64,000 bases of DNA. It comes from Streptomyces sp. HPF1205. GTDB taxonomy: Bacteria; Actinomycetota; Actinomycetes; Streptomycetales; Streptomycetaceae. Under the pieces are notes generated by a model. The model saw only the letters and a list, made by a program, of their open reading frames with translations, made no database searches and was not told where the DNA came from. The position numbers were made by a program, and so were the translations under genes. Every line of letters begins with the position of its first letter. The stretch's first letter is position 1. The DNA lies in contig NZ_JAINVH010000005.1 of assembly GCF_020400825.1 (NCBI RefSeq), positions 62,001 to 126,000 on the forward strand, in the 5' to 3' direction. Positions 1 through 8,528 of the stretch are shown here, in pieces.

Positions 1-1
1 C

Positions 2-856
2 GGCGGCGGCTTCTCCGGCGTCGAGGGCTTCGGCGAACTCCTCGCTCTCGCGACGGCGCTGCTCAAGCACTATCCGGAGATCGACGCGGAGGAGCTGCGC
101 TTCCACCTGGTCGAGGCGCGCGGCCGAATCCTGCCCGAAGTGAGCGACCGGCCCGGCGAGTGGGTGGTCCGGTCCCTGGAGAAGCGCGGCGCGGTCGTCC
201 ACCTGAACACCCAGATGGTCTCGGCCGAGAAGAGCCATGTGGTGCTGTCGACCGGTGAGGAGTTCGACTCGGGCCTGATCGTGTGGGCCGCCGGGAACGC
301 CTCGAACCCCGTCGTGCACAACCACACCGACCTCCCGGTCGACGAGCGTGGCCTGCTCGTCGTGCGGCCCGATCTGCGCGTGGGCACCACCGCCCAGGCG
401 GTGGAGGACGTGTGGGCCGCCGGCGACGACGCGGCCGTGCCGGACCTCGCGGCGGGCACGCCCGGCGCGCTGACCGTGCCCAACGCCCAGCACGCCGTGC
501 GCCAGGGCAAGCGCATGGCCAGGAACATCCTGGCCTCGCTGAGGGGAAGGCCCGCGAAGAACTACGTCCACCACGGCCTGGGCGTGGTGGCCACGCTGGG
601 ACTGGGCCGCGGCATCTTCCAGTACCACCGCCTTGTCATCAAGGGTTTCCCGGCCTGGCTGATGCACCGCGGCTACCACGTGCTCGCCGTACCGACATGG
701 GAACGCAAGGTCCGCGTGCTGGCCGTATGGTGCACCGCCGCCCTCTACGGACGCGACATCGTCTCGCTGGCCTCGGTGCAACGGCCCCGCGAGGCCTTCG
801 TCACCCACGGGGAGCCCCGCCACGAAGAACTGCCGGCGGACGCTCCCACGTTCTGA
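2..856 (+). CDS. Type II NADH dehydrogenase (NDH-2), 5' end outside window
   Basis: Pyridine nucleotide-disulfide oxidoreductase that would pass electrons from NADH to quinone at the membrane face. The frame is open from base 2 with no start, so the gene is cut by the window edge; 284 residues remain. Visible first is the second Rossmann glycine motif GGGFSGVE for NADH, then the ATG-type motif IVWAAGN, then the FAD-binding stretch VWAAGDDAAVPD. The C-terminal part (LGLGRGIFQYHRLVIKGFPA) carries the hydrophobic amphipathic region typical of NDH-2 membrane attachment. The missing part should hold the first FAD glycine motif. A GC-rich hairpin follows about 70 bases after the stop, between it and the convergent cupin gene. 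The NDH-2 assignment is from family knowledge; a related ferredoxin-type reductase is less likely. Confidence 0.85.
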   Translation, partial: GGGFSGVEGFGELLALATALLKHYPEIDAEELRFHLVEARGRILPEVSDRPGEWVVRSLEKRGAVVHLNTQMVSAEKSHVVLSTGEEFDSGLIVWAAGNASNPVVHNHTDLPVDERGLLVVRPDLRVGTTAQAVEDVWAAGDDAAVPDLAAGTPGALTVPNAQHAVRQGKRMARNILASLRGRPAKNYVHHGLGVVATLGLGRGIFQYHRLVIKGFPAWLMHRGYHVLAVPTWERKVRVLAVWCTAALYGRDIVSLASVQRPREAFVTHGEPRHEELPADAPTF

Positions 857-927
857 CCCCAGCAGCGGGTCGGGCCACCCAGGACACTGTCGTGGCCCGG
901 GGCTGGCCCGGGCCCGGGCGGGCAGCG

Positions 928-965
928 CGCGCCGACCGGCCCCCGGACGGGGACCGGCCGGCGCG
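928..965. terminator. Hairpin between convergent NDH-2 and cupin genes
   Basis: Two 17-base arms (928-944 and 949-965) pair with two mismatches around a 4-base loop. It sits between two convergent stop codons and could end transcription from both sides. No U-tract is present, as is common in Streptomyces. Confidence 0.5.
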
Positions 966-974
966 GCAGGGGTG

Positions 975-1463
975 TCACTCGACGAAGTACGAGTCGTGCT
1001 TCTCGAAGAACCGGGTGCGCTCCTCCTCCGAGGCGTTGGCCAGCTTGGAGACCTGCTCGAAGTACTCCTCGCGCGGCGCCCCGGGTGTGAACAGCAGCAG
1101 CATGTCGGCGGGAGCGTCGGAGTCGTTGCGGAAGGCGTGCAGGCCGCCCTGGGGCACGTGCAGGAAGTCGCCCTCGTGCGCGTCGGTCCAGCGGGCGCCG
1201 TCGTAGAGGCGGACCGTGCCGCCGAGGATGAAGAACGACTCCGAGATGGTGCGGTGGAAGTGCGTCCTGGGCCCTCCGGCCCGCGGGCCCATCTGGACCC
1301 GGTAGAGGCCGAACTCGCCGCGGGTGACGTCGGTGGTGGCCAGGTAGTGGGTGCCGTTGCCCGGCACGCCCAGTTCCGGCGGTGTGCTCGCGGGGCGGAA
1401 GCCGGCACTGATCTCGCCGTTCTCGCCGTGGTAGACCTGCTCCGGGTAGGACATGGTGATCAT
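975..1463 (-). CDS. Cupin-fold protein
   Basis: A 162-residue single-domain cupin. Both conserved motifs are visible: motif 1 as THFHRTISESFFILGG (HxH, then Glu, for a metal site) and motif 2 as GDFLHVPQGGLHAFRND (PxG then His). These cover most of the protein, so it is a small metal-binding barrel, possibly a dioxygenase, isomerase or sensor; the substrate cannot be read from sequence. The start at 1463 (MITMSYPEQ) has GAAAG just upstream; a start at 1454 (MSYPEQ) is also possible. The AhpD-like gene lies upstream on the same strand, separated by two hairpins, so the two are probably separate transcripts. Confidence 0.8.
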   Translation of the reverse strand: MITMSYPEQVYHGENGEISAGFRPASTPPELGVPGNGTHYLATTDVTRGEFGLYRVQMGPRAGGPRTHFHRTISESFFILGGTVRLYDGARWTDAHEGDFLHVPQGGLHAFRNDSDAPADMLLLFTPGAPREEYFEQVSKLANASEEERTRFFEKHDSYFVE

Positions 1464-1562
1464 CGTCTTTCGGTTCGGGACACTCGCGTGACGGGGCGTG
1501 CCGGATCAAGCGAACAGCGTGCGGGCAGGGTGCCCGGGGCCGGCACGCGGATCAGGGGGAGG

Positions 1563-1590
1563 GGGCGGCGGGGCTTTCGCGCCGCCGCCC
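1563..1590 (-). terminator. GC-rich hairpin upstream of the cupin gene
   Basis: Twelve-base arms with one mismatch around a TTTC tetraloop. Together with a second hairpin at 1651-1676 it separates the AhpD-like gene from the cupin gene. Confidence 0.5.
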
Positions 1591-1650
1591 GACGGCGTCG
1601 AAGGATCGCGGGCAGGTCGACGATGCGGACGGCGGCAACCACGGCGTCGG

Positions 1651-1676
1651 CCCGGTGCCGGTCGTCCGGCACCGGG
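1651..1676 (-). terminator. Terminator hairpin after AhpD-like gene
   Basis: Perfect 11-base arms (cccggtgccgg / ccggcaccggg) around TCGT, about 50 bases past the AhpD-like stop. Probable factor-independent terminator. Confidence 0.6.
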
Positions 1677-1723
1677 AACCGCGACGGGAGCGCCGGGTCC
1701 GTCGTCGTGGTCGTGTGTCCGGC

Positions 1724-2197
1724 TCAGCCGAACTGGCCGGGCCGGTAGCTCCCCGCGGGTGTCCGGCTGCACACGTTGACCCGGTTGTAGGCGTTGATCA
1801 CGGCGAGCAGCGACACCAGCGCGGCCAGCTGCTCCGTGTCGAAGTGCCTGGTGGCCTCGGCCCACGCCTGGTCCGTGACGCCGCCCGCCGCGTCGGCGAT
1901 CCGGGTGGCCTGCTCGGCCACCTCCAGCGCGGCACGCTCGGCGTCGGTGAAGACCGTGGCCTCGCGCCAGGCCGCGACCAGGTTGAGCCGCTGCTGCGTC
2001 TCGCCCGCGTGCGCGGCGTCCTTGGTGTGCATGTCGGTGCAGAAGCCGCAGCCGTTGATCTGGCTGGCCCGGATCTTCACGAGTTCCTGCGTCGTGTGCG
2101 GCAGGCCGGAGTCCGTCACCGCCTTGTTCGCGGAGTTGAGGTACCGGAGGACCTTGCCCCCGACCGTACTGCCGAAGTAGTCGAGACGCGCTTCCAT
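1724..2197 (-). CDS. AhpD-like / carboxymuconolactone decarboxylase family protein
   Basis: A 157-residue all-helical AhpD-fold protein. The redox motif CGFC followed by H (GCGFCTDMH, about residues 41-49) is the CxxCxxxH signature of alkylhydroperoxidase-like members that reduce peroxides with a thiol pair. The start at 2197 (MEARLDYFG) is chosen because AAGGAG lies about seven bases upstream; a longer frame to 2239 has no such site. It probably acts in the cytosol in peroxide or electrophile defence; the electron donor is unknown. Followed by a hairpin at 1651-1676. Confidence 0.85.
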   Translation of the reverse strand: MEARLDYFGSTVGGKVLRYLNSANKAVTDSGLPHTTQELVKIRASQINGCGFCTDMHTKDAAHAGETQQRLNLVAAWREATVFTDAERAALEVAEQATRIADAAGGVTDQAWAEATRHFDTEQLAALVSLLAVINAYNRVNVCSRTPAGSYRPGQFG

Positions 2198-2355
2198 GTG
2201 TGAACTCCTTGTCCTGGTGCCTTGCACACCATTGACCAAGGCGGCCCACGCCTTGTGACACGTCGCGGGCCGCGCAGCGCACGCGAGTGCGTCCGGACGC
2301 CCAGTGTGCGGTCGGTGGCAGTGGCGGGTGTGCGTCGATGCGGTGGTGCGGGCGC

Positions 2356-3117
2356 TCAGGCGAGATGGCGACCGATGAACGCGATCCAGGCGGACACCGC
2401 GTGGTCGGGTGTGGACCGGTGCCCTCCCGCGAACCCGACGAGTTCCTTCGCGTGGCCGGGGAAGGCGTCGAACAATTCGAGTTGGCCCGTGCGCGGAAAC
2501 ATCTCGTCATTCCATTGCATGTGGAACAGCACGGGTGCGGTGATCCTGGCAGCGTCCCGGAGCGCCCGGTCGGGGTCGTGAAGCCCCGGGTGTGTGTCGG
2601 CGGTTGCCTGCGTGCCGAACTTCCCGAACACGGCGCATCGCAGTCCCGGTCCGAGAGCGACCGCGGTGGCAAGGCCGAAGCGGGTCGCCATCGACAGCCC
2701 GAAGTAGGCGATACTGGCCGGATCGGCGAGGCCGGCATCGACGAGGAGGTCGCGCGTGAGAGCCCAGTCACCGGCGAGCCGGTCCATCGCGCGGCCGATC
2801 CCCTCGGCCGCGATCAGGGCTTGGTAGTCCGCGGTGGGAAGGGGCGATGGAACCCGCTCACCGTGGTAAAGGCCGTCGATTGCGGCTGCCGCGTAGCCGG
2901 CCGAGGTGATGCGGTCGGCCATGGACAGGATCCGGTCGCCGTGCCGGTGCCCGCTGCCTCCGTGCCCCAGCAGAACCAGCGGGACGGGCCCCCGCCGGTC
3001 GATCGGCGTCCAGACGGTGCCGGGGACCGGTCCTCGCGGCCGGTGAACCGTGAAAGTCCGCCGAAGACAGTGTCCGGAGAGCCGGCGGCCGTCTCCGAAG
3101 AGCGCGTGGTGCCCCAT
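2356..3117 (-). CDS. Alpha/beta hydrolase (dienelactone hydrolase-like)
   Basis: A 253-residue hydrolase. Visible are the strand-turn LVLLGHGGSGHRHG (oxyanion region), the nucleophile elbow YFGLSMATRFG with Ser in GLSMAT, the acid loop MQWNDEMFP with Asp, and the base GGHRSTPDHA with His: a complete catalytic triad in order. Such enzymes cleave esters, lactones or other carbonyl substrates; no substrate is indicated. ATG at 3117 (MGHHALF) is the best in-frame start, although its ribosome site is weak. It is divergent from the NmrA/SDR-type gene at 3257, and the space between holds a tandem 14-base repeat that may be a shared operator. Confidence 0.75.
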   Translation of the reverse strand: MGHHALFGDGRRLSGHCLRRTFTVHRPRGPVPGTVWTPIDRRGPVPLVLLGHGGSGHRHGDRILSMADRITSAGYAAAAIDGLYHGERVPSPLPTADYQALIAAEGIGRAMDRLAGDWALTRDLLVDAGLADPASIAYFGLSMATRFGLATAVALGPGLRCAVFGKFGTQATADTHPGLHDPDRALRDAARITAPVLFHMQWNDEMFPRTGQLELFDAFPGHAKELVGFAGGHRSTPDHAVSAWIAFIGRHLA

Positions 3118-3200
3118 CCGGCCATTCAAGCACCAGCCCGGCAGTCGTGTGTGCCGGCGGCGGGTCCGCTGCCGCGGCGGTGGGCGCGTACGGTGTATGT

Positions 3201-3228
3201 GAGCGTTAACAGACGAGCGTTGACAGAC
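3201..3228. promoter_or_regulatory. Tandem 14-bp repeat, candidate operator
   Basis: Two adjacent copies of GAGCGTTRACAGAC (3201-3214, 3215-3228; one difference), flanked on both sides by CGTACGG (3187, 3228). It lies between the divergent hydrolase (start 3117) and NmrA/SDR-type gene (start 3257), 29 bases from the latter. Likely binding site for a regulator acting on one or both genes. Confidence 0.5.
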
Positions 3229-3256
3229 GTACGGCACACACGATGGAGAGCACGAC

Positions 3257-4117
3257 ATGAGCACAGTCGCCGTCACCGGGGCCACCGGGAAGACCGGGAG
3301 AGTCGTCGTCGCGGACCTGCGTGAGCACGGGTACGAGGTGATCGGCGTCGACATGGCCGTCGGGCGGGCGGAACGCGAGTGGGCGCAGGGGCTGGGGGTC
3401 GCCCTGCTGGCCGCCGACCTCACCGACTACGGGCAGGCCGTGGACGCCATCGGCGGCGCCGACGGCGTGGTGCACCTGGCGAACATCCCGGCTCCCGGGC
3501 TGTACCCGCCGGCCCACACCCTCAACGCCAACTCGCTGATGAACCACAACGTCTTCCTGGCGGCCGCGCACCACAAAGTGGCCAAGGTGGTGTGGGCCTC
3601 CAGCGAGACCACCTTGGGGTTGCCGTTCGACGTGCCACCGCGGTACGCGCCCGTGGACGAGGACCACTTCCCGTACCCGACCAGCACCTACGCCCTGTCC
3701 AAGGTGCTGGGCGAGGCCGCCGCCGAGCAGATCGCCGGGTGGTCGGGCATCCCCTTCGTGGGTCTGCGGCTGTCCAACGTGCATGTCGAGGCCGATTACG
3801 CGGCCGTGCCCGGCTACCAGGACGACCCGCGGCTGCGGAAGTGGAACCTGTGGGGATACGTCGACGCCCGTGACGCGGCGCAGGCGTGCAGGCTCGCGCT
3901 GGAGGCGGAGGTCACCGGCTCGCGGAACTTCGTCATCGCCGCCGCGGACACCATCATGGCGCGGCCGTCGGCCGAGTTGCTCGCGGAAGTCTTCCCCGAG
4001 GTGAAGCTCACCCGTGAGCTCGACCATCCGAACGCGACACTGCTCGCCATCGATCGCGCGCGTGAGGTGCTGGGGTACGAGCCGCGCCACTCCTGGCGGG
4101 ACGCCGTCTCACTGTGA
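3257..4117 (+). CDS. NAD(P)-dependent epimerase/dehydratase (extended SDR)
   Basis: A 286-residue atypical/extended short-chain dehydrogenase. The N-terminal VAVTGATGKTGR is the GxxGxxG Rossmann motif; the active-site pair appears as STYALSK (YxxxK, about residue 145) after VVWASSET (Ser). The length and the motif YVDARDAAQACRLALE are typical of NAD-dependent epimerases/dehydratases acting on nucleotide sugars or of NmrA-like quinone oxidoreductases; the substrate is not clear. ATG at 3257 is preceded by GGAGAGCACG. Transcription is divergent from the alpha/beta hydrolase with a tandem repeat between them, suggesting joint control. Confidence 0.8.
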   Translation: MSTVAVTGATGKTGRVVVADLREHGYEVIGVDMAVGRAEREWAQGLGVALLAADLTDYGQAVDAIGGADGVVHLANIPAPGLYPPAHTLNANSLMNHNVFLAAAHHKVAKVVWASSETTLGLPFDVPPRYAPVDEDHFPYPTSTYALSKVLGEAAAEQIAGWSGIPFVGLRLSNVHVEADYAAVPGYQDDPRLRKWNLWGYVDARDAAQACRLALEAEVTGSRNFVIAAADTIMARPSAELLAEVFPEVKLTRELDHPNATLLAIDRAREVLGYEPRHSWRDAVSL

Positions 4118-4405
4118 CGGCCCGCGCCGGCCGGCGCTCCGTCCGGCCCCGGACCGGCCGCCGTCTTTGAGCGCCCGCGGCTTCACCTCCCGCAGCCCCC
4201 GTTCATCCGCCCCACGCCACGGCCCCGCACGCGTGCCACCGCAACGCTCCCGCCCGGCAGGGCACATGGTCCGGTCCGGCCCGCGAGGGACCCGGCCGCG
4301 TGCGTTCCGTGGTGAACCGTAGGAGATTTCGTCACCCGGCGGGGCCCGCCATGCCTCATGGTGGTAGCGCGTGCCGCAGCGGCGCGGCCTTGGAGGGGGG
4401 CGTCG

Positions 4406-5839
4406 ATGGGGTCCACGGGGTCGGGCGGCGGCGGACCGCGCCGCCGGCTCGCCGGGAGCCGCGCCCCCGGTGAGGCGCAGGCGCCGGACCGCGACGCCGA
4501 CGTCGTGTTCGAGACGGCGATCCACTGCACCCGGACGCTGTGGCGCTGGGGCTGCTGGGTCCGGCTCGCGCTCTACGCGGCCGCGGCCTCGCTGGCGTTC
4601 GCCGGCTCGCCCGGCGCCTCGCTGCCCCGCGCCGGGCTGCAACTGCTGCCGGGAGTGCTCGGCCTGGTGCTGGCCTTCGGCCACAGCTTCTCCGAGACGC
4701 TGCCGCTGCTGCGCCGGGTGCCGGCGGCCGGACCACTCGTACGGCACCTGACGAACGCCCGCGACAAGGCGACCGTGGACGCTTCGGGTCTGCTGGAGGG
4801 CGTCGGCATCCTGCTGGCGACCTGGCTCTTCGTGGGGCCGTTCCCGCTGCCCGGCCTGCCGGTCGGCATCCGTACGGCCGGACTCGTGGTGTGCATCGCG
4901 TACAACTGGAGCGCGGTGCTGCAGGCGGTCATCGACGCCGGCTGGTACAGCGTCACCGACCCGCCCCCGCACGGCATGCTGGTCTTCCGCCGGGTCATAC
5001 CGCCGGCGCACTGCCTGGTGCTGGGCGCCGTGATGTGGCCGTGGAGCACGGCGGCGGGGGAGGTGCCGGCCGGCGTCGTTGCCGTGCTGTGCCTGTCCCC
5101 GCTGCTGTACTACGCGGTGTGGGCGATGTTCGGCGCGATGCTGCGGGCCGCCGTCCACACCGCGCTCGCACAGCGCCACCTGGCCCGCTTCAACAGCGCC
5201 TCCGCGGTGCACAGCATGCTCAAGAACAGCGTCGGCGTGCTGGCGCGGTACGCCGAGCAGGACGACCCGCCGCCCGACCTGGGCCATCTGCGCTCCCTGT
5301 CCAGGGAGGTGCTGATCGGCGTCGAGGAGGCCCGGCAGGCCATCCTGAGGTCGGACGGCAGCGGCCAGTCCGGGTCGGTGCGCGAGGTGTGGCTGCAGCT
5401 GAACCCGCTCATCGAGCACACCTGGCGCGGCCGCCACGAGGAGTGCGAGCTGGCCGGTGACGTCGACCTGCAGCTGACGAGCACCGACTACCAGCGGGCG
5501 AGGTCCCTGCTGTCGGACCTGATGATGAACGCCCTCAAGGCACATGCCCGGCGGGTGAGAATCGAGTTCCGCGTCCGCGACCCGGTCCGGCCCGAACTGT
5601 GCCTGCTGCGGGTCTCCGACGACGGGCAGCGCTTCCCGCCCGGCGCGGCCCGCGACCCGCGTACCAGCCTGAAGGTCCAGGACGTCCTGCTCGCCCGCTA
5701 CGGAGGGGGAATCGACGTGCACGACGACGGCCAGTGGAAGCACATCACCGCCCGGTGGGGCTGTCCGCCCGGCATCGTCCGGCCCCTGCCCGGACCGCAG
5801 TCGCCCGACGCCCCCGTCACGCTTCCCGGCAAGGTGTGA
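4406..5839 (+). CDS. Membrane histidine kinase-like ATP-binding protein
   Basis: A 477-residue sensor. About six hydrophobic segments span residues 50-245 (for example WVRLALYAAAASLAFAG, LPGVLGLVLAFG, VGILLATWLFVGPF, LVVCIAYNWSAVLQ, LVLGAVMWPW, LLYYAVWAMFGA). The kinase core follows: a candidate phospho-acceptor helix HSMLKNSVGVL (HxxxKN), an N box LLSDLMMNALKAHA and a G box LRVSDDGQRFPPG near the C terminus. The spacing differs from HisKA or HisKA_3 kinases, so it is a divergent type. ATG at 4406 is preceded by GGAGGGGGG; a longer frame to 4358 exists. The receiver protein starts seven bases after the stop, so the two form a two-component system. The extracytoplasmic signal is unknown. Confidence 0.7.
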   Translation: MGSTGSGGGGPRRRLAGSRAPGEAQAPDRDADVVFETAIHCTRTLWRWGCWVRLALYAAAASLAFAGSPGASLPRAGLQLLPGVLGLVLAFGHSFSETLPLLRRVPAAGPLVRHLTNARDKATVDASGLLEGVGILLATWLFVGPFPLPGLPVGIRTAGLVVCIAYNWSAVLQAVIDAGWYSVTDPPPHGMLVFRRVIPPAHCLVLGAVMWPWSTAAGEVPAGVVAVLCLSPLLYYAVWAMFGAMLRAAVHTALAQRHLARFNSASAVHSMLKNSVGVLARYAEQDDPPPDLGHLRSLSREVLIGVEEARQAILRSDGSGQSGSVREVWLQLNPLIEHTWRGRHEECELAGDVDLQLTSTDYQRARSLLSDLMMNALKAHARRVRIEFRVRDPVRPELCLLRVSDDGQRFPPGAARDPRTSLKVQDVLLARYGGGIDVHDDGQWKHITARWGCPPGIVRPLPGPQSPDAPVTLPGKV

Positions 5840-5845
5840 GCCGCG

Positions 5846-6643
5846 GTGCGCATCATCGTCGTGGACGACGCCGTCGCCGCCGAGGACTCCCTCGCGCTGG
5901 CCCTGGCCACCACCGCCCCGGCGGCCGGCCCCGCCCACCAGGTCATGGGCGTGCGCAGTCCCGCGGAACTGCGGCAGATCCTCGCCGTCGACCGCGCCTT
6001 CGACCTGGCCATGGTCGACATGGACTTCGGCCCCGGCAGCGCCGAGACGGGCCTGGTGGCGCTGCGGCTGCTGGACGAGATCGGCATCCCGTGCGTGGTG
6101 TGGTGCGCGGACATCGACGAGAACCGCGGCCTGCTCCTGCTCGCCGCCTTCCACTACTTCGAGCCCTGGGCGCTGGCGTCCAAGGCGGGCCCGATCGCCG
6201 ACGTGCTCCACCTGGTGGACGCGATGGAGAAGGGCCTGCGGCCCGGCCGGGGGCTGGCGGAACGCTACCGGCCGGCCCGCGGCGGCGGCGCCTCCCTGCT
6301 GGAGCGCCTGGTCGGCAACTCCACCCAACTGGAGATCTGGCGGGCCCTGACCGTGTTCTCCTCGCGCCCGGAGGTCGCCGCCCGCGCGGGGGTCGCCGAG
6401 GGCACCCTCGACCGGTTCCTGCAGGAGCGCTACGCCCCGATGCGGGAGGCCGAACACCGCCTGGTCGGCGCCTCCTCGGGCCGGGAGACGGAGACCATCG
6501 AGCGCAACCGGGCCCGCCTCGCGCCGCTGCACGCCTTCGCGGTACGGCACGCCAACTTCTTCCGCGACCAGGAGCTGGAGCGGATCGTACGCGGCCGCTA
6601 CCGGCGCGTGGCCGGGCCCGCCACGGGGACGGGGGAGCGGTGA
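5846..6643 (+). CDS. Response-regulator-like protein with unusual output domain
   Basis: A 265-residue protein. The N-terminal half is a receiver domain: IIVVDDA supplies the acidic pair, LAMVDMDFGPGS the phospho-acceptor Asp (about residue 54), and LASKAGPI the conserved Lys. The C-terminal half is not a recognisable OmpR or NarL DNA-binding domain, though a helical stretch (SSRPEVAARAGVAEGTLDRFL) could form a helix-turn-helix. GTG at 5846 starts seven bases after the kinase stop. Its own stop overlaps the start of the next gene (GTGA), indicating translational coupling. Known: receivers are switched by a partner kinase. Inferred: partner is the gene just upstream. Confidence 0.7.
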   Translation: MRIIVVDDAVAAEDSLALALATTAPAAGPAHQVMGVRSPAELRQILAVDRAFDLAMVDMDFGPGSAETGLVALRLLDEIGIPCVVWCADIDENRGLLLLAAFHYFEPWALASKAGPIADVLHLVDAMEKGLRPGRGLAERYRPARGGGASLLERLVGNSTQLEIWRALTVFSSRPEVAARAGVAEGTLDRFLQERYAPMREAEHRLVGASSGRETETIERNRARLAPLHAFAVRHANFFRDQELERIVRGRYRRVAGPATGTGER

Positions 6644-7446
6644 GGGCGATCGGGGTCCTCGCGCTGCCGCCGGCCGCCGTACCCGCCCGGGCACACGAGT
6701 GGCCCGGCCCGCTGCGGTCGCTCTTCGCGGCCGGACCGCCGGCCGCGGCACTCGCCGCCCTGGTCATCTCGCCCGGGGTGCACATGCTGCTCGCCGCCGT
6801 ACTGGAGCGGCGGGTGCCGCGGCCCCGGCAGGAGTTCACCGCGCTCGCGTACGGCGACCCCCTGCTGGCCGTGGCCTGCGGGCTCGGTGTGGGGCTGGCC
6901 GGGCGCGGGCCGGGGCCGGCGGCGCACTGGATGGCGAATCCGTGGGGCATCCTGGTGCCGGCGGCCGGGTGGCTCGGATACGGGCTCGCCCAGTGGCGTG
7001 GCGAGGTCCGCCGGGGCTACTACACCCCCGCGCAAGCCGGTTCGCCGACCAAGATCTGGCACCAGCTCGGGGTGTACCCCCTGCTGTGGTCGGTGGCCGG
7101 CAGCGCCGCGCTGGCCGGGCTCCTGGCTCCCGGGCGGCACGGCGGGGCCGGGGCCGGCCGGTGGGCCGCCAAGGCGGGCATCGTGCTGTGCGTGGCTGCA
7201 TGGTCGGCGTTCAACGTCCACGACCGCCGGCACCCGCGGCTCGGCCACCCGCCGTTCGCCTGGCGGCGGCTGCGCCCTCTTCCCCGACCGTGGGCACCCG
7301 ATTCCACGACGCTGCGCGCGGCCGCGGCGGAAAAGGGGAAGAAAGCATTCCGGAAATGCGATATTTCCGCACCGCCGCGCGGAGATATGCCGCGCGAATC
7401 GGGCGAATACCCGGATCCGGCCGCGGACCGCGCTCCGTACGCTTGA
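6640..7446 (+). CDS. Membrane protein of unknown function in two-component operon
   Basis: A 268-residue protein not recognised as a known family. Several hydrophobic segments are visible (GPPAAALAALVISPGVHMLLAAVL, YGDPLLAVACGLGVGLAG, WGILVPAAGWLGYGLAQW, GVYPLLWSVAGSAALAGLLA, AGIVLCVAAWSAF), giving about five membrane spans, then a cytoplasmic basic tail. The last 100 bases are AT-richer than the rest (near 7330-7370). The GTG start overlaps the receiver stop by four bases, so the protein is probably made with the two-component pair and may be its membrane partner or output. Confidence 0.65.
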   Translation: MRAIGVLALPPAAVPARAHEWPGPLRSLFAAGPPAAALAALVISPGVHMLLAAVLERRVPRPRQEFTALAYGDPLLAVACGLGVGLAGRGPGPAAHWMANPWGILVPAAGWLGYGLAQWRGEVRRGYYTPAQAGSPTKIWHQLGVYPLLWSVAGSAALAGLLAPGRHGGAGAGRWAAKAGIVLCVAAWSAFNVHDRRHPRLGHPPFAWRRLRPLPRPWAPDSTTLRAAAAEKGKKAFRKCDISAPPRGDMPRESGEYPDPAADRAPYA

Positions 7447-7510
7447 GTCGTCAGCCCTCCAAACCGCGCATACCGCGACAACGCGACCCCGGGAAAGGAC
7501 GGTGCACGGC

Positions 7511-8494
7511 ATGACGACACAGTGGGGGGACTCCGCTCCCGAAACGGAGGCGGAGCGTAACGACGGACGGCACCGGGTGCACCGGCTGCTGGCCGCTTTC
7601 CTGGCCGCCATACCATTCGCCGCCGTACTGAACGTCCTGCAGGAATGGATCGGCAATGGCTTCACCCGCTCCGAGACCGGACTGCTCGCCGGCGTTCTGA
7701 TGCTGCTGGCCTTCGTCGTGTACGCCACGATGAGCATGTCCTCCGACACCGCCCGCGAGGGCGCGGCCAACCGTGCCGCCCTGCAGGACCTGCGGGAACA
7801 CCTGGACGAATCGTTCAACGAGTTCCGCGATCGCACGGCCGCGTCCATCACCTACCTGCCCGCCCGGCGCGGGCCGGAAGCGCACCACCTCCAGCAGGCC
7901 AAGACCCTCTACCGCAAGGCCGGAGACGTGATCGACAAAGCGCAGGAGGGCGACGAGATCCTGGCCGTCAACTCCTTCGTCGAGGTGTTCCACCAGCACT
8001 CCGATCCCGCGGTGGAACGGCTGCAGGAGGAATACCTCAGGCGCATCGAGAACCGTTTCCTGCACGGCGTCGCCTACTACCGGCTCATCCAGCTGCCGTC
8101 CCTGGAGCTGCTCGACCAGCCGTCCGTATTCCTTTCCGACTCCGTCGAGCCGAGTTACCTGCGGCATTACCGCCGGATCATCGGTCTGAAAGCCGACGCG
8201 CCGGGCCAGGGGGTGTCCCTGGACGCCGTGATCGCGAAATACCCGATGTCCTTCGTCGTGGTGCGGCGCAAGAACAACGGACGCAGCACGGGCGGGACCG
8301 TCATCCTGCAGGTCAACGAGCACATCCCGGTCAACGGCCGGGTGGAGTCGGCGCACTTCCAGCTGACCGGCATCCACATCATCGAGGACTCCAAGGGCCA
8401 CGTGGTGAACCACTACCTCGACTGGTTCAGGGAGCTTCAGCACGGACAGCGCTCCCTCACCCAGGACGACCTGCGCTCCCGTGACGACCAGTAG
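7511..8494 (+). CDS. Membrane-anchored protein with cytosolic domain, unknown function
   Basis: A 327-residue protein. Two membrane segments near the N terminus (RLLAAFLAAIPFAAVLNVL and GLLAGVLMLLAFVVYATMSM) form a hairpin, followed by a helical linker (ANRAALQDLREHLDESFNEF) and a mixed alpha/beta domain of about 230 residues that I do not recognise (core pieces HQHSDPAVERLQEEYLRRI, YPMSFVVVRRKN, NHYLDWFRELQ). ATG at 7511 has AAAGGA eleven bases upstream; GTG at 7502 is too close to that site. It follows the two-component/membrane operon by 64 bases, so it may be the effector of that system. No catalytic motif stands out. Confidence 0.65.
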   Translation: MTTQWGDSAPETEAERNDGRHRVHRLLAAFLAAIPFAAVLNVLQEWIGNGFTRSETGLLAGVLMLLAFVVYATMSMSSDTAREGAANRAALQDLREHLDESFNEFRDRTAASITYLPARRGPEAHHLQQAKTLYRKAGDVIDKAQEGDEILAVNSFVEVFHQHSDPAVERLQEEYLRRIENRFLHGVAYYRLIQLPSLELLDQPSVFLSDSVEPSYLRHYRRIIGLKADAPGQGVSLDAVIAKYPMSFVVVRRKNNGRSTGGTVILQVNEHIPVNGRVESAHFQLTGIHIIEDSKGHVVNHYLDWFRELQHGQRSLTQDDLRSRDDQ

Positions 8495-8528
8495 CCCGTG
8501 ATCCGCGGACGGGACGGAGCCGGCGGCT

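Noticed and set aside
4109..6751. About 880-codon minus-strand frame over the two-component genes
   Set aside because: Antisense shadow; no start site, no motifs.
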